Assembly: GCA_018266795.1 (NCBI GenBank)
Contig: JAFDZV010000011.1
Span: 178,129-242,128, forward strand
DNA: 64,000 nucleotides
Source of the DNA: Bacteroidota bacterium
GTDB lineage: Bacteria > Bacteroidota > Ignavibacteria > OLB7
Reading direction: 5' to 3'
Shown here: positions 41,434 to 49,434 of the stretch, one piece after another
Numbering within the stretch: the stretch's first letter is position 1
Layout: every line of letters starts with the position of its first letter
Notes under the pieces: model-generated
What the model saw: only the letters and a program-made list of their open reading frames with translations
Told to the model about the DNA's origin: nothing
Databases searched by the model: none
Made by a program: the position numbers and the translations under genes

Positions 41434-41673
41434 GCGGAATGGAAGGATGATCGGGGACGCGGATCGGAACGGAGCGAGCGCGGAAGCCTGTCCCGTCTCC
41501 CTCTCCCGATGATGTGCACTGCCTCTGCAAGGATCGCCACGGCTCCGCTCCGCTCGCCTTGCCACGACTGCGAGAGGTCATACCGTGACGCAGCCGGGAT
41601 TGAGTTTCTCGCGATGATAACACGGCGCATCGCGCGCAGAAGCAATCGAAGATACGGAGCGCGCCGATGGCGC

Positions 41674-42363
41674 CTACGCGTGCTCGATCCAGTTCAGGAT
41701 CCCCTCCGTGTCCGCGAGCGACGGCCAGACCACATCGGGCTCATGCCGCAGCAGTTCATCGACGGTGAGCGAACCGGTTGCAACCGCAAGCGACCGAATG
41801 CCCCAGGCGCGTGCGCAACTGATGTCGCGATGGGAGTCGCCGATGATGACCGTGGCCTGATAGGTGAACCGATGCGCTGCGTGCATGTGCGCCCGCTCCA
41901 GCGCGATGGGCGGAAGGTCGTTGCGGTTCACGGCGTCGGAGCCATAGGCACCGAACGGAAAGAAGCCGTTGAGTTCGTGCGGGGCGAGTTTCATCCGCGC
42001 GGCCGGCTCCAGATTCCCGGTGAGAAGCGCGAGGCAGATGCCGGGCCTCCGCGCAAGCATCTCCACGAGTTCGCGGACACCCGGAAGCAGTTCCACCGTC
42101 TCCGCGTTGAGATGCATCTCCCACTGTTCCAGAAGCGCGCGTTCCATGCGGCTGCACCGAAGCGCCGCGTCATCACCGGCGATCCCGGCCCGCGAGCAGA
42201 GCTCCAGCATGATCAGCCGATCGGTCTTGCCATGCAGTTCCATGTTATCCGCGTAGCCCGCATCACCCAACGTATCGCGGCAGATGGAGCCCAGCACGCC
42301 GGCAAGTACATCGTGCCGGACGCGAACAAGCGTTCCATCGATATCGAACAGAAGAAGCTTCAT
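41674..42363 (-). CDS. HAD-superfamily phosphatase (phosphoglycolate phosphatase-like)
   Basis: 229 residues from the ATG at 42363. HAD motif I is LLFDIDGTLV, motif II is ALLTGNLE, motif III the Lys region around MKLAPHELNGFFPFGAYGSD, and motif IV IIGDSHRDISCARAWG. The cap is helical, as in subfamily I enzymes. This group dephosphorylates small molecules such as phosphoglycolate; the true substrate is not evident. It is divergent from the lipoprotein gene 163 bp away. Confidence 0.88.
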   Translation of the reverse strand: MKLLLFDIDGTLVRVRHDVLAGVLGSICRDTLGDAGYADNMELHGKTDRLIMLELCSRAGIAGDDAALRCSRMERALLEQWEMHLNAETVELLPGVRELVEMLARRPGICLALLTGNLEPAARMKLAPHELNGFFPFGAYGSDAVNRNDLPPIALERAHMHAAHRFTYQATVIIGDSHRDISCARAWGIRSLAVATGSLTVDELLRHEPDVVWPSLADTEGILNWIEHA

Positions 42364-42526
42364 GATGATCCAGGATACCAGTCGATCGCACACCGCACGT
42401 TCCCGCCGCGAAGCCACAATGTGCGGGAGGTGCGGATCGCTACGTTCGCACGGGGAGATTTACGATCTTTGCACCGGCTGCCGGCAGATCACGAGCACAC
42501 AATCCGAACACGTACCCATTGCGGCT

Positions 42527-43186
42527 ATGGTCCAACCCACATCCCTCATCCGCATCATCCCCGTTTCCGCCTGGACGTTCCAACTCATCGCGGCATTCAT
42601 CGCCTTCGCCGGCATCACCTCCTGCGCGGAGAGGAAGTCCGGCCCGGTTGCAACGCCGCGCATGGATACGGGAGCAGCCACAACACCGGGAACCGTCACG
42701 TCGCATTCCGACACACCGGCCGCCGGAATCGGGGGGCGGGCCGATACCGCATCCGCACCGGCAAACGGAACGAACGGCATCGCCGCCAGCACGCCGCATG
42801 CACAGACAGGGCCGGCGTGGAATCGTGCCGAACTGGTGAACGGCGTTCAACAATTCGTGACCGCGATCGACTCGAACAATCAGGCGGCCTTCTGGCTCTC
42901 GCTCTCACGGCGCAGCCTGCGGTTGATCGATGGCGGGCATCTGGCTTCACGCGATCAGATCTGGAAGGATGCCCGCGAGACACTCTCCGACATTCGCGAC
43001 CGGCACATCACCGTTATCGGCGGCTCGCGCGACAGCGTCGCGCTTCAGATCGACGGGAAGCGATTGATCGACGGCGAGCGCGAAAGCGATCCCATCATCA
43101 TTCAATTGCTGCGGGAACAGAATCAGTGGAAGGTGGTCTATCCGGGCCTGCTCTATCCCGAACACGACCTGCGGAAGAGTCAGTAG
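42527..43186 (+). CDS. Lipoprotein with low-complexity linker and small C-terminal domain
   Basis: 219 residues from the ATG at 42527. A lipoprotein signal (FQLIAAFIAFAGITSC) puts the lipidated Cys near residue 30. Residues 35-100 are an Ala/Thr/Gly/Ser-rich linker. Residues 105-215 form a compact domain (GVQQFVTAIDSNNQAAFWLS, QWKVVYPGLLYPEHD) reminiscent of small NTF2-like or DUF4878-like folds, but without a firm match. Its linker style resembles that of the 3532-4554 protein. The stop codon TAG lies inside a family A heptad repeat, so the last residues may have been reshaped by it. Confidence 0.7.
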   Translation: MVQPTSLIRIIPVSAWTFQLIAAFIAFAGITSCAERKSGPVATPRMDTGAATTPGTVTSHSDTPAAGIGGRADTASAPANGTNGIAASTPHAQTGPAWNRAELVNGVQQFVTAIDSNNQAAFWLSLSRRSLRLIDGGHLASRDQIWKDARETLSDIRDRHITVIGGSRDSVALQIDGKRLIDGERESDPIIIQLLREQNQWKVVYPGLLYPEHDLRKSQ

Positions 43187-43303
43187 TTAGTAGTCAGTTG
43201 ACACAGCACCATGATGTGCTACCGACCAACGGCTACTGACTACTGACCACCAACTACTGACTACTGACCACCAACTACTGACTACTGACCACCAACTACT
43301 GAC
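43178..43303. repeat. Family A heptad repeat at the end of the lipoprotein gene
   Basis: Left part: AGTCAGT AGTTAGT AGTCAGT. Right part from 43232, on the opposite sense: CTACTGA CTACTGA CCACCAA repeated almost perfectly. AGCAC/GTGCT (43205-43220) marks the centre of the inverted arrangement. The TAG at 43184-43186 ends the lipoprotein gene. Confidence 0.9.
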
Positions 43304-43307
43304 GCCC

Positions 43308-44402
43308 CTACACGTTGAAGCGGAAGAACATGACATCCCCATCCTTCACCAGATAGTCCTTCCCCTCCACGCGATACAGGCCGGCCTCCTTCATCGCCTG
43401 TTCGCTTCCAAGGCGACGAAGATCGTCGTAGCCCTGAACCTCGGCGCGGATGAAGCCGCGTTCGAAGTCGCTGTGAATCACTCCAGCCGCCTCCGGCGCC
43501 GCAGCCCCCTTGCGTACGGTCCAGGCGCGGCACTCCTTCTCGCCGGCCGTGAAGAAGGTGAGCAGGCCCAGCAGCTTGTAGCCGGTGCGGATGATGGCGT
43601 TCAACCCCGGTTCCTTCAGGCCGATGGATTCCAGGAACGCGGCGCGGTCCGCCTCGTCCAGCTCCGCGATCTCGGACTCGATCTTGGCGCAGACCGGCAC
43701 CACCTCGAATCCGCGCGGCCCGGCGAACGCCCGCACCCGATCCAGATACGTGTTGCCGTGCAGCACGCCATCCTCATCCGTATTGGCGATGTACATCACC
43801 TTCTTGTCCGTCAGCAGATGGAACTCGCGGATCAGCTTCGCCTCCTCCTCCGCGCGCTGGAACGTGATTGCCAGATTGCCCGCCAGCAGATGGTCGCGCA
43901 GCCGCTCGGCCAGCTCCTGCTCCGCCTTCGCCTCCTTGTCGCCGGTCTTGCCGCGCCGCGCAGCGTTGTCGATCCGCTTCTCCACCGATTCCACATCGCG
44001 CAGAATCAGCTCGGTCTCGATCGTCTCGATATCGCGAATGGGATCAACCGCGCCATCCACATGCACCACGTTTTCGTCTTCGAAGCATCGCACCACGTGG
44101 GCGATCGCATCAACCGTACGGATGTGGCCCAGGAACTGGTTCCCAAGCCCCTCCCCCTTCGAAGCGCCGCGAACCAGTCCGGCGATGTCGACGAACTCGA
44201 TCGTGGTTGGAACCTCCTTCCGCGTCTTGAACGTTGCGGAGAGCCACGCCAGACGCTCGTCAGGCACGGCCACCACGCCGGTGTTCGGCTCGATGGTGCA
44301 GAACGGATAGTTCTCCGCGGGAATGCCCGCGGCCGTGATGGCGTTGAAGAGTGTGGACTTGCCCACGTTGGGGAGCCCGACGATTCCACATGCGAAGCCC
44401 AT
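43308..44402 (-). CDS. ychF: Redox-regulated ATPase YchF
   Basis: 364 residues, the usual length. The Obg-like P-loop GLPNVGKSTLFNAI, switch region IEFVDIAGLVRGASKGEGLGNQFL, and the NxxE-type base motif (YIANTDED in place of NKxD, explaining ATP preference) are all present. A coiled-coil insertion (residues 130-200) and a C-terminal TGS domain with HSDFERGFIRAEV follow. The protein binds ribosomes and is linked to stress and redox responses. Transcribed away from the aldo/keto reductase gene; its stop is 5 bp from the heptad repeat. Confidence 0.97.
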   Translation of the reverse strand: MGFACGIVGLPNVGKSTLFNAITAAGIPAENYPFCTIEPNTGVVAVPDERLAWLSATFKTRKEVPTTIEFVDIAGLVRGASKGEGLGNQFLGHIRTVDAIAHVVRCFEDENVVHVDGAVDPIRDIETIETELILRDVESVEKRIDNAARRGKTGDKEAKAEQELAERLRDHLLAGNLAITFQRAEEEAKLIREFHLLTDKKVMYIANTDEDGVLHGNTYLDRVRAFAGPRGFEVVPVCAKIESEIAELDEADRAAFLESIGLKEPGLNAIIRTGYKLLGLLTFFTAGEKECRAWTVRKGAAAPEAAGVIHSDFERGFIRAEVQGYDDLRRLGSEQAMKEAGLYRVEGKDYLVKDGDVMFFRFNV

Positions 44403-44731
44403 GATCGATTCCGTCGATGGTATGAGATGACAGTTCCTGTCGAAACCGGATGCGCTCGGGAGCCTGCAGGCCTTGCAGCGCCGAATGCGAGGAACCCTGA
44501 ACGGTTCAGGTCAGCACCAAAGATACGAGGAGCGGCATCACCGGCAGCCGCGGCGATATCCTTCGTAACAACTCAGGTGGGCGTTGAGTTATCGGTGATG
44601 AGTGCCGCTCGGATGGCTTGCAACGCGTAACTTAACCTGCCGAAGAGTGATGGATCGTGCGTGCCGATCGGAGCTTCTGTGACACCCATCACTCATAACC
44701 CACGAACCCATAACCTCTCCGGATTCACTCC
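44403..44731. other. Divergent intergenic region with family B heptads
   Basis: 329 bp between ychF and the aldo/keto reductase gene. GGTGATGAGTG near 44594 and CACCCATCACTCATAACCCA at 44684-44703 are opposite-sense family B blocks. The right block continues with CGAACCCATAACC and ends about 20 bases before the reductase ATG. No gene seen. Confidence 0.65.
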
Positions 44732-45595
44732 ATGCGAACACGAATACTCGGCACTACCGGCGTCGCGGTCAACGAGATCGGCTACGGCGCAATGCACCTT
44801 TCAATCGATCGCGAGAAGCGCCCAACGGAGACTGACTCCGTTGCATTCCTTCAGCGGATCGTGGACGAGCTCGGGATCAATTTCATCGACACCGCCGATG
44901 CCTACTGCACGGAGAGCGGCGAGACCGGCCACAATGAGCGGCTGATCGCAAAGGCGCTCAACCCCGCACGGCGCCAGCATGTGCTGGTGGCAACCAAGGG
45001 CGGGTGCGTACGCCCCGAAGGGCGCTGGGAGCGCGACGGCAGGCCGGAGCATCTGCGCGCCGCATGCGACGCCAGCCTGAAGGCGCTCGGCTGCGAGCGG
45101 ATCGACCTGTACCAGCTTCACGCGCCGGACCCTCTGGTCCCGGTGGAGGAGAGCGTGGGAACGCTTGCGGACCTTCAGCGCGACGGTAAGATCCGCTTCG
45201 TAGGCGTCTCCAACTTCTCGCTTCCGCTGCTCGAGCAGGCAATGAAGGAGACGCAGATCGTCTCGCTGCAGAATCAGTTCTCCGTGATCAACCAGCGCGA
45301 GGAGGATGCGCTGCTGGCGTTCTGCGAGGCGAACGGCATCACCTACATCCCGTGGAACCCGATCGGCGGCCGCGGCAAGGCGCCCGAGCTCGCGGCACAC
45401 TCCGCAGCCCTGGAACATATCGCGGCGCGACACGGCGCCTCGCCGCATGCGGTTGCCCTTGCGTGGCTGCTGAAGCGTTCTCCGGCAATGCTTCCCATCC
45501 CCGGCACGAGGCACTTCGACCACATGGCGCAGAACGTCCAGGCGGAGCACATCGGGTTGAGCGATGACGAGATGAAGGAACTGGGCGGGAATTGA
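44732..45595 (+). CDS. Aldo/keto reductase
   Basis: 287 residues. The NADP-dependent aldo/keto reductase barrel is shown by the start LGTTGVAVNEIGYGAMHL and the catalytic residues: Asp and Tyr in FIDTADAY, Lys in VATKGG, His in YQLHAPD. Cofactor-binding segments VGVSNFSL and IPGTRHFDHMAQN follow. The natural substrate is not predictable from sequence. It is alone in its unit; heptad repeats lie directly upstream and 35 bp downstream. Confidence 0.94.
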   Translation: MRTRILGTTGVAVNEIGYGAMHLSIDREKRPTETDSVAFLQRIVDELGINFIDTADAYCTESGETGHNERLIAKALNPARRQHVLVATKGGCVRPEGRWERDGRPEHLRAACDASLKALGCERIDLYQLHAPDPLVPVEESVGTLADLQRDGKIRFVGVSNFSLPLLEQAMKETQIVSLQNQFSVINQREEDALLAFCEANGITYIPWNPIGGRGKAPELAAHSAALEHIAARHGASPHAVALAWLLKRSPAMLPIPGTRHFDHMAQNVQAEHIGLSDDEMKELGGN

Positions 45596-45626
45596 TCCGG
45601 GGAAGCACGACGCGTGCCGGCGGGAG

Positions 45627-45684
45627 AGATATGAACGATGAAACATGATATGAGCTGCGCCATTCATATTTCATATCTCGTCGC
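45627..45684. repeat. Family C heptad palindrome
   Basis: GAGATATGAACGATGAAACATGATATGAG on the left (split here: GAGATATGAA, CGATGAAACA) faces CATTCATATTTCATATCTCG on the right. It joins directly to the dedA fragment at 45685. Confidence 0.8.
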
Positions 45685-45753
45685 TCGCCAACGAGTTCTG
45701 CGTGAGGAACGGAAAGCCTCCGGAGGCAGCCCGGTTGCGGCCGTAGCGCCTGC
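45685..45753 (-). pseudogene. 69-bp displaced fragment of a dedA-like gene
   Basis: On the minus strand these 69 bases match the intact DedA gene at 48846-48914 at 62 positions, with no gap. The same reading frame gives RRYGRNRAASGG, then FPFLTQNSLAS, against RRYGRSWVASGR and FPFLTQNSLAK in the intact gene. The fragment ends in a family C heptad repeat, as does the 3' end of the intact gene. Confidence 0.8.
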
Positions 45754-45804
45754 GGGAAGAAACGCCGGAACGGCCATGCGGCTGCGGGCCGAACGGCACG
45801 GGGC

Positions 45805-47136
45805 TCAGAGGCGGGCCAGGAAGCCGATGAAGATGGAGCGGAGGCGATTGAACACGTTCCACTCCAGCGTGGCCGGCGTGTCGTTGATGTGATGATACGG
45901 CTGCAGGCCGGTGAACGGATAGACGTAGAAGCCGCGCACGCCGGCGCGCACCAGCGGATAGTGGTCGCTGTTCGGAGCGTTCTCCCGCTTGCGGACATCG
46001 TGAACGCCCAGCGAGTCCGCAACGTGCGCGAGCATGGAGAACTCCGGCGCGAACTCCACGCCGCCAACGGCCGTGATCCCGTCGGCGCCGGAGGCGGTCA
46101 TGTCCATGTTGAGCAGAAAGCGGACGCGTGAGAGATCCACCGGGGAATTCCCGGCGAAGTATCGCGAGCCGACCAGCCCGGCCTCCTCCCCAGAGAAGGC
46201 AACGTAGAGAACGGAGTAGCGGAGCGGATGCTGCTTCAGATAGCGGGCGATGCTGAGCATCATCACCACGCCGCTTGCGTTGTCGTTCGCGCCGGGGAAG
46301 TAGAGATCGTTTCCGAGCGCGCCCAGGTGATCGTAGTGCGCGCAGAGAATCACCAGCGAATCGGGATGCACGGTTCCGCGCTGTATCGCCATCACGTTCG
46401 CGGCTATCACATCCCCCACCGAATCGCGCGCCGAGAAGGAGGCGCTGCGGGCGTCCATGTGCCACACGGCACGTCGGGCTTCGAACACCGGGATGCCGTA
46501 GGCGGTGTCGGAGACATCCATCACGAGACGGTCCACCAGCACCACCACACATGCCGCGCCGCGATCGGCCGCAGCACGGATGCGTGCCGGAAGCCCGGCG
46601 CTCCATGGATCGGCGCCCGCCTTCTGCAGCAATGCCTTCACGGAGTCCGGCACGTTCTCATCCATCACCACGATCCTCCCGCGCACGTTCCGGCCGGCGT
46701 AGGCATCCGCGCCGATCTCGTGTGCCACCAGCCCGCTCTCCACATTCTGCACACCGGCATCCCGCCCCAATCCTGTACCGCAGCCTGCATCGGGAATGAA
46801 ATCCAGCCCGGGGAACAGCCCGGTGCCGTCAACCGCCAGAGCAGGCTCCACCGGGAACAGGTTCACGCGAAGGGGAAACGGCTGCGCGTAGCCGATGGAA
46901 AGGGTATCGAATCCCAGACGCGACCACTCCTTGACGATGTAGACCGCTGCATTCACATGGCCATCCCGCAGATATCCGCGCCCCGCCATCTCGCTGGAGG
47001 TGAGCGCCTGGATGTCCGCCAGGACGGACGGGTCATCCGGGCGCGCCTGCTGTGAGGAAGGGCCGGCCGGCTGCGCCTCCGCCGCACGGAACATGCAGAG
47101 GAAGAGAAGCAACGGAATATGGAGTCGAGCGACCAT
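45805..47136 (-). CDS. M28-family zinc aminopeptidase, secreted
   Basis: 443 residues from the ATG at 47136, with signal peptide LHIPLLLFLCMFRAAEAQ. A PA-like insert precedes the M28 catalytic domain, whose zinc ligands and catalytic acid are seen in AHYDHLG, PGANDNASG, SGEEAGLVGS, LNMDM and the late PYHHINDTP. Such enzymes release N-terminal amino acids in the periplasm or outside the cell. It is the only peptidase in this stretch. A dedA fragment lies just after its stop codon; TsaC is 32 bp upstream on the same strand and possibly co-transcribed. Confidence 0.93.
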   Translation of the reverse strand: MVARLHIPLLLFLCMFRAAEAQPAGPSSQQARPDDPSVLADIQALTSSEMAGRGYLRDGHVNAAVYIVKEWSRLGFDTLSIGYAQPFPLRVNLFPVEPALAVDGTGLFPGLDFIPDAGCGTGLGRDAGVQNVESGLVAHEIGADAYAGRNVRGRIVVMDENVPDSVKALLQKAGADPWSAGLPARIRAAADRGAACVVVLVDRLVMDVSDTAYGIPVFEARRAVWHMDARSASFSARDSVGDVIAANVMAIQRGTVHPDSLVILCAHYDHLGALGNDLYFPGANDNASGVVMMLSIARYLKQHPLRYSVLYVAFSGEEAGLVGSRYFAGNSPVDLSRVRFLLNMDMTASGADGITAVGGVEFAPEFSMLAHVADSLGVHDVRKRENAPNSDHYPLVRAGVRGFYVYPFTGLQPYHHINDTPATLEWNVFNRLRSIFIGFLARL

Positions 47137-47168
47137 GGACATTGCTGGCTTGAGGATCGGACGGCTTG

Positions 47169-48125
47169 TCAACCGGCAGCGGCCTTCGTGATGCGATCCA
47201 GCAGCCCGGCATCCAGTTCGCCCGGCTCCGCATAGATCAACACTTCGGCAACGCCCTGCCGGTCCGCCTCGCGGAACAGCGCGTAGAGCGTCCGCTCCGA
47301 GAGAAGTTCCACGGCATGACCGGGAAAGAGCCCGGCATGTCGAGCCGTGGTGAGAATCATGCAGCCACCCGCAGCGCCGGGAACCGGCGGCGCCGGGGCG
47401 ATCACCAGGCGCACCGGAACGGTTGGCGCGTAGTGCCGATACTTCATGCCGGGAGCTCGCGGCGCCTCCTCCCCGTGGCCGGCGGAACGCAGGGGCCTCC
47501 CCAGAACCGCCTCCAGTGCTGCGGCCGGGATCGTTCCCGGGCGCAGGATTGCCGGCAGGTCATCCGTAAGATCCACGACGGTGGACTCGATGCCGATAGT
47601 ACATGGGCCGCCGTCGAGCACCGCAGCGATCGCCCCCTCCAGGTCGGCCATCACATGCGCCGCGGTTGTGGGGCTGGGGCGCCCGGAACGATTTGCCGAC
47701 GGAGCCACCAGCGGACCCGTGAGCGCAATCAACGCCGCGGCCACCGGATGTGCCGGCATGCGGAGCGCAACGCCGGGAAGGCCGGCGCGGGCGATCGGCG
47801 GCACGGCGGGATGCGATGGAACAACGAGCGTGAGCGGGCCGGGCATGAACGCGGCGGCAAGGAGGAGCGCATCGGCGCCCAGGCTGCCGCATCGCAGCAT
47901 GGACTCGACATCGGCAACGTGGACGATCAGCGGGTTGTCCGCCGGGCGCCCCTTGGCGCGGAACACCTTCGCGATGGCGGCGGGGTTGAACGCATCCGCA
48001 CCAAGCCCGTACACCGTCTCCGTCGGGAACGCCACCACCTCCGCACCGGCGATCAGTTCGGCGGCCCGCCCAACCGCATCGTTCAACGTCTCGGCGTTCG
48101 TGGCTTCCAGGAATTCCGTGCGCAT
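47169..48125 (-). CDS. tsaC: L-threonylcarbamoyladenylate synthase (Sua5/TsaC type)
   Basis: 318 residues from the ATG at 48125 (a GTG three codons earlier is possible). The YrdC domain (residues about 10-200) has FPTETVYGLGADAF, KGRPADNPLIVHV, PGPLTLVV, PSANRSGRPSPTTAAHV and the STVVDL loop. A C-terminal Sua5 domain (about 215-318) begins after the linker PGMKYRHYAPTVP. It makes threonylcarbamoyl-AMP for the universal t6A37 tRNA modification. The longer Sua5 form is used here rather than short TsaC. Confidence 0.94.
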   Translation of the reverse strand: MRTEFLEATNAETLNDAVGRAAELIAGAEVVAFPTETVYGLGADAFNPAAIAKVFRAKGRPADNPLIVHVADVESMLRCGSLGADALLLAAAFMPGPLTLVVPSHPAVPPIARAGLPGVALRMPAHPVAAALIALTGPLVAPSANRSGRPSPTTAAHVMADLEGAIAAVLDGGPCTIGIESTVVDLTDDLPAILRPGTIPAAALEAVLGRPLRSAGHGEEAPRAPGMKYRHYAPTVPVRLVIAPAPPVPGAAGGCMILTTARHAGLFPGHAVELLSERTLYALFREADRQGVAEVLIYAEPGELDAGLLDRITKAAAG

Positions 48126-48173
48126 CGGCTGCACAGCTTGTTAAGATTTGGCACCGGAAGACCCCAACTTTCG

Positions 48174-48205
48174 TTTGGCCACATGGGCGGCCCTTCATAA
48201 CTTGG
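48174..48205 (+). promoter_or_regulatory. Bacteroidota-type promoter of rpmB
   Basis: TTTG (48174-48177), a 20-nt gap, then TAACTTGG (48198-48205), close to TTTG-N19-TAnnTTTG. The implied leader to the rpmB ATG is about 45-50 nt. Confidence 0.5.
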
Positions 48206-48258
48206 GGTTCTTTGATAGAAACGATATCAACTTACGCATAGACAAGGAGAACGAACAG

Positions 48259-48489
48259 ATGGCACGTCGCTGCGAACTGACTGGGCTGGGGCCGACCTAC
48301 GGCGGCAACATCTCCCATGCTCACAACGTAACGAACCGCCGGTTCCTTCCGAACCTTCAGAAGAAGCGGATCTGGCTCGAGGACGAGAAGCGTTGGATTA
48401 CCGTGAAGGCAACAGCCAAGGCACTGAAGACCCTGGACAAGCGTGGGTATCGTGCGATGATGGCTGACTTGGCGAAGAAGGCCAAGTAG
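48259..48489 (+). CDS. rpmB: 50S ribosomal protein L28
   Basis: 76 residues from the ATG at 48259, with AAGGAG nine bases upstream. The sequence is a typical L28: [20 protein letters not shown], then [20 protein letters not shown], with a basic C-terminus. It is part of the large ribosomal subunit. The gene stands alone, with its own promoter and a terminator at 48518-48552. It keeps one Cys and lacks the four-Cys zinc pattern, the C-minus form. Confidence 0.97.
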   Translation: MARRCELTGLGPTYGGNISHAHNVTNRRFLPNLQKKRIWLEDEKRWITVKATAKALKTLDKRGYRAMMADLAKKAK

Positions 48490-48517
48490 TACGCTCGCAC
48501 GTTGTTGCAACCAGAGT

Positions 48518-48552
48518 CGCCCGGTGTCGTGAAACAACGAACCGGGCGTTTT
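48518..48552 (+). terminator. Intrinsic terminator of rpmB
   Basis: CGCCCGGT (48518-48525) pairs with ACCGGGCG (48541-48548), followed by TTTT. Confidence 0.8.
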
Positions 48553-48613
48553 CGTTGATAGCCAGCATCCGGCGTATCCGCACATACGCGGATGTCACGA
48601 ACAACAAGAACCG

Positions 48614-49240
48614 ATGCCGACCCTCGAATCCATCGTGGAATGGCTCCGCAGTCTCCCGCCCGCGGGCCTCTATGCGGCGATATTCCTCACCAGCTACATC
48701 GAGAACATCTTCCCGCCGTCGCCAAGCGATGCCATCCTTCTCTTCATCGCGACGCTGATCGGCATCGGGACCATCGGCCATGTGGAGTCCATCCTGATCG
48801 CAACGGCCGGCAGCACGCTCGGGTTCATGACGGCGTTCATCCTCGGCAGGCGCTACGGCCGCAGCTGGGTTGCGTCCGGACGCTTTCCGTTCCTCACGCA
48901 GAATTCATTGGCGAAGGTGGATGGCTGGTTCGACAAGTACGGATACGGCGTCATCGTCGCGAACAGATTCCTTGCCGGCACACGCGCGGTGATCAGCTTC
49001 TTCGCCGGCATGTCCAACCTGGCGATGTTGCGCACCACGCTCCTCTGCACGCTCAGCGCGCTCGCCTGGAACACGATACTCATCGAGCTCGGCGCGTTCC
49101 TCGGAAAGAACTGGCGCGACGGCGAAGTGATCCTGGACCGCTACGGTCTGGTGGTCTCCATTCTGCTTGCGCTGGTGGGGATATACTTCCTGGTGCGATG
49201 GCTGATCAGGCGACGGAAGGGAACGGCGGAAAAGATATGA
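48614..49240 (+). CDS. DedA-family inner-membrane protein
   Basis: 208 residues. The DedA/SNARE-associated fold shows YIENIFPPSPSDAILLFIATL near the start, RRYGRSWVASGR, KYGYGVIVANRFLAGTRAVI (conserved F/Y-x-R-F-x-P/A-G-x-R motif) and several transmembrane segments, ending in a basic tail. Members are lipid flippases for undecaprenyl or phospholipid carriers and support membrane homeostasis. The stop codon TGA is contained in a family C heptad (GATATGAGATATGA). A 69-bp copy of residues about 78-101 lies at 45685-45753. Confidence 0.93.
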   Translation: MPTLESIVEWLRSLPPAGLYAAIFLTSYIENIFPPSPSDAILLFIATLIGIGTIGHVESILIATAGSTLGFMTAFILGRRYGRSWVASGRFPFLTQNSLAKVDGWFDKYGYGVIVANRFLAGTRAVISFFAGMSNLAMLRTTLLCTLSALAWNTILIELGAFLGKNWRDGEVILDRYGLVVSILLALVGIYFLVRWLIRRRKGTAEKI

Positions 49241-49250
49241 GATATGAACT
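49234..49250. repeat. Short family C heptad block at the dedA stop
   Basis: AAGATATGAGATATGAAC: two adjacent GATATGA-type units, the first of which supplies the dedA stop codon. Confidence 0.65.
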
Positions 49251-49434
49251 ATCCAGGTCGGCCAACAGCAATCATTGACTGATAACGAGCTTGATTTCGA
49301 GCGGATTTTGATGCTTTTCCGATAGCTGGCTGTCATTCGTTACCGTGCCCGCGACGGTTTTTGTTGCTCACGTGTTGCTGGAAACGAGTATCTTGCTCGT
49401 GCCAACGGACAATCAACCCAGATCCAGCAACACC

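Noticed and set aside
40465-43239. 924-codon open frame on the plus strand
   Set aside because: Runs antisense across NamZ and the HAD phosphatase and through the lipoprotein gene in another frame; composition is not protein-like.
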